From the NCBI GenBank assembly GCA_026397495.1, contig JAPLUS010000032.1, positions 1 through 6,223 on the forward strand: a DNA stretch of 6,223 nucleotides, read 5' to 3'. This DNA comes from Candidatus Zixiibacteriota bacterium (GTDB taxonomy: Bacteria; Zixibacteria; MSB-5A5; GN15; PGXB01). Positions 1 to 5,857 of the stretch are shown here, in pieces; within the stretch, counting starts at the first letter, position 1; each line of letters opens with the position of its first letter. The position numbers and the translations under genes are program-made. Below the pieces are notes generated by a model, which ran no database searches, was not told the DNA's origin, and saw only the letters and a list, made by a program, of their open reading frames with translations.

Positions 1-246
1 CCTGAATTAATTGTGACACCTTACTTCTCCCGACTCTCCAATTGGTTAAAACTCTTGGGTTTACGCTTATTATATTTTCGGCAGATTATGATATTTTATT
101 AGTGCTTACTTTTTTTAAGTGAAGGAATCCTTTATAATGGAGCAATTTTGGGTGCGATATCCCGGAGACGGCGAGGATAACCAATTGCTAACCATTTCTC
201 TTTCAAAATATTAGGAGAAAATATGCCGGTATCGGGATTAGAGCTA
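1..246. other. Left-edge stretch without a convincing gene
   Basis: No recognisable protein or RNA gene was found here; the AT-rich sequence holds only possible signals. On the plus strand there is a perfect -10 box TATAAT (133-138) without a good -35. An AGGAG (213-217) sits five bases before an ATG at 223, which opens an 85-codon frame running antisense into the eIF-2B-like gene. On the minus strand a TATAAT (74-69) is followed by GGGAG and a GTG at 19-17 (reads MSQLIQ to the edge). That could be the start of the next minus-strand gene, but only six codons are visible. A 26-codon minus frame from the ATG at 195 looks like chance. None of these is strong enough to annotate as a gene. Confidence 0.5.
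141..189. repeat. Interrupted inverted repeat 3' of the eIF-2B-like gene
   Basis: AGCAATT at 141-147 is the reverse complement of AATTGCT at 183-189. An alternative pairing joins AGCAA with TTGCT and TTGG (148-151) with CCAA (181-184) across a two-base bulge. Inside, TATCC (158-162) pairs with GGATA (175-179). On the plus strand CCG-GAGA-CGG (162-171) can instead form a stem capped by a GNRA-type tetraloop. On the minus strand the structure would lie about 60 bases past the eIF-2B-like stop, but no T-run follows, so it is not a standard intrinsic terminator. It could protect an mRNA end or be chance. Confidence 0.35.
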
Positions 247-1128
247 TTATATATGTTGTGGGATGATTGGAGGGCACATATGCTGTCCAAGACTCATGGC
301 GGTATCATAGCCAAGATCAGAGACAAAATAGTCAACCAATCGAGTGGGGATGATTTCGAAGCACCGATTAATAGGCTCTATTCTGCGAATCTTTTTTCCT
401 GTCCATACCGCAATGTTATTATATTCTCCCCGAAAATTCTGAAGATGATTGTCGGAAATAATTTTCGTGGATTCAAATAGAACCAGCGTTTTTACTCCCT
501 CCGCTGCAGCCTGCTTTAATAAGGCGGCTGAGCCAATTTTATTGATAAAAGCATTCTTGCCCACCATATCGGCGCCAATAATAAGACAATCGGTTTCTCT
601 CATTAATTCGAAAAATAACATATCAACCGAGTATTTTACATTTATTCCGGTTTTGGCCAAAAACTGAGCCATGAGTTTGCCTTCGCCTGCCGGCCGTGCT
701 TCCGAAACATAGACGGACCTAATCGACTTTTTATAATGACTGAGCACCTTCTTTATTAATCCCGAATTGCTGTAGGTCGCTATCGTAACTTTGCGCCGAA
801 ACAGCCGGCCGCAATTTTTGATTACCTGCCCATCTAAATTTTTGAGATATTGGAGATAATGGCCAATCTCACGGCCGATGTTTGAGGGTATATAATAGTA
901 ATTATTTATAATATCTTCCGTTCTTGTTATTCCATTGATGACAGCCGCCATGGGGGCGAATTTCTGAGACAAGACAACATTAAGGTCCCTTACATGAGAT
1001 ATTGCTCCCTTATCAAATTTATTTTGCTTCAAATAGGAAAGAGTATATTGGATAATCAACTCGGCCAGTTCCGATGAGCCCGAACTATTGTCAGAGAGAA
1101 GCCTTTTCTCTACCTGATTTAGTTTCAT
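247..1128 (-). CDS. eIF-2B alpha/beta/delta-like protein (IF-2B family)
   Basis: This 293-residue protein belongs to the IF-2B superfamily, which includes eukaryotic and archaeal eIF-2B subunits, methylthioribose-1-phosphate isomerase MtnA and ribose-1,5-bisphosphate isomerase. An N-terminal helical region (about 1-105) precedes the Rossmann-like domain. The latter shows TIATYSNSGLI (115-125), VYVSEARPAGEGKLMAQFL (139-157), GINVKYSVD (161-169), CLIIGADMVGKNAFINKIGS (181-200), VKTLVLFESTKI (212-223) and FEIIPTRLV (257-265). Asp187 in GAD matches the catalytic Asp of the isomerases. The position of their catalytic Cys (in MtnA within a CNxG-like motif) reads SNSG here, which argues against sugar-phosphate isomerase activity. 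A regulatory or nucleotide/sugar-binding role is possible, but the function of such bacterial members is not established. The C-terminus ends with an unusual tail, roughly GQHMCPPIIPQHI. The ATG overlaps the RNase HIII stop by four bases, so translation is probably coupled. It is the last gene of the efp unit. Confidence 0.85.
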   Translation of the reverse strand: MKLNQVEKRLLSDNSSGSSELAELIIQYTLSYLKQNKFDKGAISHVRDLNVVLSQKFAPMAAVINGITRTEDIINNYYYIPSNIGREIGHYLQYLKNLDGQVIKNCGRLFRRKVTIATYSNSGLIKKVLSHYKKSIRSVYVSEARPAGEGKLMAQFLAKTGINVKYSVDMLFFELMRETDCLIIGADMVGKNAFINKIGSAALLKQAAAEGVKTLVLFESTKIISDNHLQNFRGEYNNIAVWTGKKIRRIEPINRCFEIIPTRLVDYFVSDLGYDTAMSLGQHMCPPIIPQHI

Positions 1129-1625
1129 TTTGCTATTTTCTTATAGTTTTTAAAATGGACTTTAGCTACCTTGGAGAGAGCATCCATTCCATATTTCCGC
1201 ACAAAGATGGCAGCCGCCTTATCAACCAAATCCCCGGCCCCTTTAGGAAGAACCATAGCATAGAGCGCCGACAGTTTCTCCATCTGTCTGAGAAAGGCGG
1301 CACGGGCCAAAATTGATGCGGCGGCCACTTGAGTGATTGATTCAGCGCGGACATGCCCCCAAGCCAAAAGCTTATTAAGATTATTGATTTGATTATAGAG
1401 CTGATTATATTTTTCCGGTCCAATCGAAACGACCGAATGAATAAAATTGGCGGAAATCCAACCGCTTAATTCTATAATTTTATTATCAGCAATTTTTTTT
1501 GAATCTCTGACCCCGGCCCTGGTCAATTTCTCACCGCCGCTCTTGTCGGCCAGGACTCCCGCAATAACCAGCGGCCCAAAGAAGTCCCCCTTTCCCGACT
1601 CGTCTATTCCGAGTATATTCTCCAT
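1125..1625 (-). CDS. rnhC: RNase HIII-type protein with an apparent internal deletion
   Basis: RNase HIII cuts the RNA strand of RNA-DNA hybrids. This 166-residue product starts at once with the active-site segment GIDESGKGDFFGPLVIAGV (6-24, Asp8 and Glu9). It continues with RDSKK (40-44), the HIII-type PEKYNQLYN and NNLNKLLAWGH (81-91), then VAAASILARAAFL (100-112), PKGA (127-130) and AKVHFKNY. The N-terminal TBP-like domain of Bacillus RNase HIII is absent. In family members about 50 residues separate LLAWGHA from the AVAAASILAR helix, including a core beta strand ending in the catalytic Asp of a (S/V)DxF segment. Here the two parts are joined directly as GHVRAESITQVAAAS (90-104). The enzyme may therefore be inactive, unless this is a sequence error. 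I chose the ATG at 1625 over an in-frame GTG at 1661, because the extra residues would overlap the efp tail and match nothing in the family. The stop overlaps the next gene's ATG in an ATGA. Confidence 0.82.
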   Translation of the reverse strand: MENILGIDESGKGDFFGPLVIAGVLADKSGGEKLTRAGVRDSKKIADNKIIELSGWISANFIHSVVSIGPEKYNQLYNQINNLNKLLAWGHVRAESITQVAAASILARAAFLRQMEKLSALYAMVLPKGAGDLVDKAAAIFVRKYGMDALSKVAKVHFKNYKKIAK

Positions 1626-1635
1626 AGCACTGGCT

Positions 1636-2196
1636 TTAATTGGCTCGTTCCAAATACTCACCGGTACGAGTATCTACCCTGACTTTATCTCCCTCTTTGA
1701 CAAACAATGGTACCTTAATTTCAAGTCCGGTTTCCAACGTTGCCGGTTTCATAATATTCGAAACGGAATCTCCTTTAACAGCCGGTTCCGATTTGCTGAC
1801 GACTAAAACAACAGACGCCGGCAGATCCAGGGAAAATGGTTTTCCCTGGAAAAAGAGAATATCATAATTATGATTTTCCATCAGGTATAAACGAGAATCA
1901 CTCAGTTGCTCAACCGTCATACTTATCTGATCATAATTTTGAGTATCCATAAAGAAATACTCTGCTCCCTGCATATACAGGTATTGCATCAAACGGGTTT
2001 CCATATCGGGCGCTTCAAATGACCCTGTTGTCAGAAAAGATTTTTCAACCACTTGTCCGGTCATAAGATGTTTCATTTTGGCTTTAACATGGGGACGCCC
2101 CCGTCCCATTTTAACATGCATAAAATCAACAATTACATAAGGAGCCCCCTCATACATCAATTTCAACCCTTTCCTAAAGTCATTAGGAGAAATCAT
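1636..2196 (-). CDS. efp: Elongation factor P, with Arg at the loop-tip modification position
   Basis: EF-P binds ribosomes stalled at polyproline stretches, between the P and E sites, and speeds peptide-bond formation. The 186-residue protein is full length: an N-terminal KOW-like domain (about 1-65) followed by two OB-type domains. Recognisable segments are NDFRKGLKLMYEG (5-17), KMKHLMTGQVVEKSF (about 40-54), AEYFFMDTQNYDQI (about 78-91), KPATLETG, VPLFVKEGD and the C-terminal signature VDTRTGEYLERAN. The beta3-beta4 loop reads VKMGRGRPHVK. Arg32 aligns without gaps with Lys34 of E. coli EF-P, which carries beta-lysine, and matches in kind Arg32 of Pseudomonas EF-P, which is rhamnosylated by EarP. 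The rest of the protein resembles Lys-type EF-Ps more than the Pseudomonas kind. So whether Arg32 is modified cannot be told from here. The gene has its own promoter and a strong ribosome binding site. The RNase HIII gene begins 10 bp downstream. Confidence 0.97.
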   Translation of the reverse strand: MISPNDFRKGLKLMYEGAPYVIVDFMHVKMGRGRPHVKAKMKHLMTGQVVEKSFLTTGSFEAPDMETRLMQYLYMQGAEYFFMDTQNYDQISMTVEQLSDSRLYLMENHNYDILFFQGKPFSLDLPASVVLVVSKSEPAVKGDSVSNIMKPATLETGLEIKVPLFVKEGDKVRVDTRTGEYLERAN

Positions 2197-2198
2197 TA

Positions 2199-2205
2199 CA
2201 CCTCC
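2199..2205 (-). promoter_or_regulatory. Strong Shine-Dalgarno site of efp
   Basis: GGAGGTG on the minus strand lies two bases before the efp ATG (2196), with the GGAGG core four bases from it. It is the only textbook ribosome binding site before a recognised gene in this window and fixes the efp start. The other genes show weak or no such site and several overlap or nearly touch their upstream neighbour. Confidence 0.8.
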
Positions 2206-2222
2206 ATAAAATCGCAGGTGAA

Positions 2223-2251
2223 AATATAGAGTATCGGAGTGAAACTGGCAA
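2223..2251 (-). promoter_or_regulatory. Predicted sigma70-type promoter for the efp unit
   Basis: On the minus strand a TTGCCA -35 box (2251-2246) and a TATATT -10 box (2228-2223) are separated by exactly 17 bases. Each box matches five of six consensus bases. Transcription would start near 2216, giving a short leader of about 20 bases before the efp start. It sits in the 66-bp gap after the histidine kinase and would let efp, the RNase HIII gene and the eIF-2B-like gene be expressed apart from the kinase. I saw no terminator hairpin before it, so readthrough from upstream also remains possible. Confidence 0.6.
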
Positions 2252-2262
2252 CAGATTTATAA

Positions 2263-4104
2263 TTAAGATGCCGAAGTTTTTGCCAACTGGCGAGCTTGCC
2301 TATCTGTCTTAGAAAGTGGGAGTGTAATGGTAAAGATGGTTCCTTTTCCGGCCCGGGAACTATATTCTACACGCCCCTCATGGAGGGTTATTATCTTGCG
2401 GGCCAGTGGTAATCCCAGCCCAGACCCGGACGGGCTTCCCGAAAAGAAGGGAGTAAATATTTTATCTTTGTAGTCATCGGGAATACCGGGACCATTATCG
2501 GCGATCGAAATTTTTATAGCTTTGGCGGTATTGATTATCTTTATCTGTACCAGGCCATTACCGCCTTCGACCGCATGACAAGCATTATCCACAATATTGC
2601 CGATGGCTTGCTTTAAAAGAAGCTGGTCTCCCCAACCGATTAGGCCAGAGTCATGTTTATAATCGATCCGGAACTCTACTAAATTGTATTTCCCTCGTGT
2701 CAAAGCAACAACATTCTCAATCAACTCTTTGATATCAAATTCGGAGGCTACCAGATTCAACGGTTGCGCAAAATCTAAAAAGCGGGCAACTAATTCCGAT
2801 GCCTCTATGGCTTCATCGAGAAGGAGACGGATATTTTCTCTTATGGGGTTATCTTTTTCTGCCTTCTTGGAAATCATTTTCCCAAAACCAACAATGGCGG
2901 CTGTGGAATTACGGAGTTGATGCGCCAAACCGCCGGACATTTCACCCAATGAGGCCATCCGGCGGTTAAGTTCCAATTCCTGCTGAAGCTTGGACAGATC
3001 GGTTTGATCATTAAGTATCAAGGCCAGGCCAATAATATTTCCCTGACTATCAGTTAAATGCGATAGCGATACTACCATGGTTATCGGATCCTTTTGAGCT
3101 GTGGTAATTCGGATACTGCGATTATCAATTGGCGAACCGGTACTGATAAATTTTTCTACCAAACTTATTAACCCCGCGTAATCCTTGAGCAGCTCCAAAT
3201 ACCCCTTCCCGGCATAATCAATTGAGGGAATATTAAGTATCGTCATGGCCGCATCATTGATAGTCGATATCTCCTTTTCGTTATTGAAAGTAATGACGCC
3301 GGTGTGAATAGACTTTAAGATATAATTATTGTAGATCTCAAGACTTTCAGCTCGTCTGGTTATTAATTCATTCAGATAAACCAGTTCTTGCTCCTTTATT
3401 TTCAGGTCATCAATAATCCGCTCATATGATTGTATTAATTGCGTCATTTCATCACCGGCCGAGAGATCGAGTCGTCCGGATGCTTTTGCTTTCTCCTTAA
3501 GACGGTTGAAGGGATCCGTAACAAAGCGCATAAACCGCGAAGCAATATAGACAATTATCACCAATCCCAAGAAACCAAAGAAAATAAGAGTACGGCCTGC
3601 GTTTTCAACGGAACTTAAGAGGGCGCTATTTTTGGCAATGATAATAATATATTTGGAACCGGCATACTCGGTTGGAAAGAGTAATGTACTTCCGGCGTTG
3701 CCTTTTTTATGGCGATAAATGGTCCGCGTCTGCAATATGGGCAATAAGTCTCGTGTGGTTAGGGTAGAATCTATACTTTGCAGTTCGGGATCAAGATCAT
3801 CTCCTCGCTGTATAGCTATCACCCGATTGGAATGTAAGGGCACAATGGAAAGAGATTCCAGAGTATAATCATATTTTATATGATCGATAAGGCTATCGCT
3901 GAATTCCGCCCCGCCAAATCTGAACATGGCATTGGCCGTTACTACCGCCGCTTCGGAAAGCTCATCTTCAATCTGGTCATGGAGAGATTGTTCGATTCGG
4001 AAAAGAGCATAATGTGAAGCAAAATTCAGTATGACCAGCACCAATATTATCAGCGCTAAGCCAAGTCCAATTTCAAAGCGAAATGCGGTCGATTTTGTAT
4101 TCAT
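2263..4104 (-). CDS. Membrane sensor histidine kinase (HAMP-PAS-HisKA-HATPase)
   Basis: This 613-residue protein is a two-component sensor that should autophosphorylate on His and pass the phosphate to a response regulator. Domains in order are: membrane helix about 11-33; periplasmic sensor region about 34-170, of a fold I do not recognise; membrane helix about 171-190; HAMP-like linker about 190-235 (Pro197, DE at 218-219); a short coiled coil about 228-258; PAS about 258-365; HisKA about 380-448; HATPase about 490-597. The H-box is GGLAHQLRNSTAAI with His395. The N-box is GNIVDNACHAV (Asn503, Asn507). The ATP lid carries DNGPGIP (536-542), FTPFFS (550-555) and GSGLGLPLA (560-568), so the ATP-binding domain looks intact. 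The residue after His395 is Gln instead of the usual Glu or Asp, and the proline of HExRNP is Ser. The architecture resembles NtrB/AtoS/ZraS-type kinases, but the ligand is unknown. The ATG at 4104 is fixed by an in-frame TAA two codons upstream. No response regulator gene is adjacent, so the partner must be elsewhere. Confidence 0.94.
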   Translation of the reverse strand: MNTKSTAFRFEIGLGLALIILVLVILNFASHYALFRIEQSLHDQIEDELSEAAVVTANAMFRFGGAEFSDSLIDHIKYDYTLESLSIVPLHSNRVIAIQRGDDLDPELQSIDSTLTTRDLLPILQTRTIYRHKKGNAGSTLLFPTEYAGSKYIIIIAKNSALLSSVENAGRTLIFFGFLGLVIIVYIASRFMRFVTDPFNRLKEKAKASGRLDLSAGDEMTQLIQSYERIIDDLKIKEQELVYLNELITRRAESLEIYNNYILKSIHTGVITFNNEKEISTINDAAMTILNIPSIDYAGKGYLELLKDYAGLISLVEKFISTGSPIDNRSIRITTAQKDPITMVVSLSHLTDSQGNIIGLALILNDQTDLSKLQQELELNRRMASLGEMSGGLAHQLRNSTAAIVGFGKMISKKAEKDNPIRENIRLLLDEAIEASELVARFLDFAQPLNLVASEFDIKELIENVVALTRGKYNLVEFRIDYKHDSGLIGWGDQLLLKQAIGNIVDNACHAVEGGNGLVQIKIINTAKAIKISIADNGPGIPDDYKDKIFTPFFSGSPSGSGLGLPLARKIITLHEGRVEYSSRAGKGTIFTITLPLSKTDRQARQLAKTSAS

Positions 4105-4169
4105 ATCTTATCATAGGAATTATCGACAGGAAAGGGATTTGTTTGAGAAGCCGCCTATTGGCCAATGGC

Positions 4170-4952
4170 CTACTGGCGAAGAAAATCCTGAAGGTAAAAT
4201 TTTATGAGTTTATCGCCATAGAGCAGGGCTATCATTGCGGCGGTAGCTAAGAAAGGGCCGAACGGTATCATTCGGGTGCGTCGAAGGGTCTTCGAAAACA
4301 GCATTATGATCAGGGAAACAACCAGACCGATGACGGCGGCGAGGAAAAAAACCAAAATTATTTTCTGCCATCCCACAAATGCCCCCAGCATCGCCGCCAT
4401 CTTTATATCCCCACCGCCCATGCTCTCCTTTTTAAAAAGCCAATCGCCGAAAATCGCCAGCAAATAGAGCGCCCCACCACCAACAATAAGTCCTAATATT
4501 GAGGCAACCACTCCCATCCCACCTGGACTTAAAGAGACACCTAGACCAACAATGACCGCCGGAAGCGTAAGAATATCCGGAATGATCTGAAAGTCATAAT
4601 CTATAAAAAATATTGCTATCAAGACTGATGTCAGGAAACAGGCAACCCCAAAGGGCACAACCGGACCATAATAAATAAAGAGGAGAAGATACCCCAGACC
4701 ATTCAGGAGTTCAATCAAAGGGTATCGCCATGATATTATTGCCTTGCAATGACGGCACTTGCCGCCCAATATCAGATAACTTATGACGGGAATATTATCA
4801 TAAGATTTAATCTGTGCCTTGCAAGAGGGGCAAAAAGAACGGCTCCAGACAAATCCTATATTACGGGGAATACGGTAAATGAGAACATTGACAAAGGAAC
4901 CAATGATTAGACCAATTAACGTGATGCCGATGTATAAAATAATTTCCGCCAT
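4170..4952 (-). CDS. pilD: Type IV prepilin peptidase / leader peptidase (PilD, A24 family)
   Basis: This inner-membrane aspartic protease cuts the leader peptide from type IV pilins and type II secretion pseudopilins; bifunctional members also N-methylate the new N-terminus. All parts of a full-length 260-residue enzyme are visible. They are a first membrane helix with GSFVNVLIYRIP (18-29) and a cytoplasmic zinc-type loop with two Cys pairs, CPSC (41-44) and CRHC (66-69). SWRYPLIELLNG (74-85) follows. Then come the two active-site regions of the A24 family, FIDYDFQIIPD (116-126) and GGGDIKMAAMLGAFVGW (179-195). The catalytic aspartates should lie in IDYD (118 or 120) and GGGD (182). About seven hydrophobic segments span the rest. 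Presence of the Cys-rich N-domain suggests a bifunctional peptidase/methylase (family knowledge). The ATG at 4952 places the first helix correctly, but no Shine-Dalgarno sequence precedes it. No pilin or secretion genes are in the window, so the substrates lie elsewhere. Confidence 0.95.
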   Translation of the reverse strand: MAEIILYIGITLIGLIIGSFVNVLIYRIPRNIGFVWSRSFCPSCKAQIKSYDNIPVISYLILGGKCRHCKAIISWRYPLIELLNGLGYLLLFIYYGPVVPFGVACFLTSVLIAIFFIDYDFQIIPDILTLPAVIVGLGVSLSPGGMGVVASILGLIVGGGALYLLAIFGDWLFKKESMGGGDIKMAAMLGAFVGWQKIILVFFLAAVIGLVVSLIIMLFSKTLRRTRMIPFGPFLATAAMIALLYGDKLIKFYLQDFLRQ

Positions 4953-4978
4953 AAAAATATTATCGGCACAAAGGATTT

Positions 4979-5728
4979 CTATCTGAGTTCACCCAGAAGG
5001 TTCATTAATAAAGCGGCCGCAATTGGAGCAGCGTTTTCCGTCCGTAGAACTCTTTGGCCTAAGCTTATTATATGAGCGCCATTTTCCTCGGCGATATGCA
5101 GTTCGGATTTAGTGAATCCCGCTTCCGGGCCAATAAATATGGTACAATTTCTATCATCCGTTCCAAGCTGAATTTTATTAAGATGCCGACCGCCTTCAGA
5201 GGGGTCAAAGAGAAGCATCTTTCCTAAATTATTCACAGTATTAAATACCCGATCAAAATTGGTAATCGGTTCAATATGCGGCAAGACTGAACGGCCGGCT
5301 TGCTTAATAGAGGCCAGCGCTATTTTTTGCCAGCGGCTATACCTATTCTTGCCGCTGGTTCCCTCATCGGCCTTTACCTTCGATTTCTCTGTTACCATTG
5401 GGATAAAGCGGGACACCCCCAGCTCGGTTCCTCTTTGAATGACCTCATCAAATTTGGTTCCCGTTGAAAGGCCGGCAACTAAAGTAACGAAATGGACTGG
5501 TTCTCCAAAATTGCGAATGCGGGAAAATATCCGGCAATTCACCCCTTTATCAGAAATCCTCTCAATTTCCACCTTGTATCCGTTTCCAATACCATCCACC
5601 ACTAAAATGGTATCTCCTTTTCCCAGGCGAAAGACATTACGAATATGATGAGCCTCCTCGCCCGATATTATAAGCTCCTCATTTTCACTCTGTATTTTTT
5701 CAGGTGGTGTATAAAAGATCGGTATCAT
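4979..5728 (-). CDS. rsmE: 16S rRNA (uracil(1498)-N3)-methyltransferase RsmE
   Basis: RsmE methylates N3 of U1498 in 16S rRNA within the assembled 30S subunit, using S-adenosylmethionine. The 249-residue length is normal for the family. The N-terminal PUA-like domain (about 1-72) shows the HHIRNVFRLGKGD segment at 27-39. The C-terminal SPOUT (trefoil-knot) domain shows KFDEVIQRGTELGV (92-105), RWQKIALASIKQAGRS (132-147), IGPEAGF (199-205) and LGQRVLRTENA (223-233), the last two forming the SAM-binding knot. The usual GPEGGF appears here as GPEAGF, a mild change. The ATG at 5728 is the first possible start, since an in-frame TAA sits two codons upstream. There is no good Shine-Dalgarno sequence before it; the overlap with the preceding small ORF could provide coupling. 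The prepilin peptidase starts 26 bp downstream, consistent with one transcript. Confidence 0.96.
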   Translation of the reverse strand: MIPIFYTPPEKIQSENEELIISGEEAHHIRNVFRLGKGDTILVVDGIGNGYKVEIERISDKGVNCRIFSRIRNFGEPVHFVTLVAGLSTGTKFDEVIQRGTELGVSRFIPMVTEKSKVKADEGTSGKNRYSRWQKIALASIKQAGRSVLPHIEPITNFDRVFNTVNNLGKMLLFDPSEGGRHLNKIQLGTDDRNCTIFIGPEAGFTKSELHIAEENGAHIISLGQRVLRTENAAPIAAALLMNLLGELR

Positions 5729-5856
5729 TTCTTAATAACCATACATAATATCTTAGGCGCTTTTATAATCTGATGGCAGGCCAATTCGTGGATATTCCGT
5801 TGGATTATTGTGGAGATTTCAAAGTGACATTCCGACGCTCTGCAACCAGTGGGCAT
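5725..5856 (-). CDS. Small Cys/His-rich ORF (43 aa) between dnaJ and rsmE, unknown function
   Basis: This 43-codon ORF fills the space between dnaJ and rsmE almost exactly. Its ATG (5856-5854) lies one base after the dnaJ TAA, and its TGA (5727-5725) overlaps the rsmE ATG in an ATGA arrangement typical of coupled translation. A GGGA stretch seven bases upstream, inside the dnaJ end, could serve as a ribosome binding site. The peptide begins MPTGCRASEC and ends KILCMVIKK. It has Cys at 5, 10, 27 and 38 and His at 11, 24 and 28, with a basic C-terminus and no clear membrane segment or signal peptide. The Cys/His content could fit metal binding, but no known zinc-knuckle spacing is evident. I do not recognise the family. 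An open frame of this length arises by chance fairly often, so the exact fit to both neighbours is the main argument. prmA often occupies this place in other genomes; I see no PrmA motif here. Confidence 0.38.
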   Translation of the reverse strand: MPTGCRASECHFEISTIIQRNIHELACHQIIKAPKILCMVIKK

Positions 5857-5857
5857 A

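Noticed and set aside
39..187. Nine-base inverted repeat CAATTGGTT / AACCAATTG about 140 bases apart
   Set aside because: It is short, partly self-palindromic and AT-rich; no attachment-site or transposon feature accompanies it.
449..667. Plus-strand open frame antisense to the eIF-2B-like gene
   Set aside because: It lies wholly inside a conserved minus-strand gene, has no start signals of its own, and resembles no protein family.
1626..1661. GTG at 1661 as start of the RNase HIII gene, adding 12 residues
   Set aside because: The extension overlaps the efp tail by 26 bases, has no ribosome binding site, and its residues match nothing in the family. The ATG at 1625 starts directly before GIDESGKGD.
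1447..1867. Plus-strand open frames across efp and the RNase HIII gene
   Set aside because: They are antisense to clearly conserved genes and their translations look low-complexity and unlike known proteins.
4157..4166. Perfect palindrome ATTGGCCAAT just after the prepilin peptidase stop, as terminator or operator
   Set aside because: It has no loop and no T-run, so it cannot be an intrinsic terminator. A single 10-bp palindrome is too common to call an operator.
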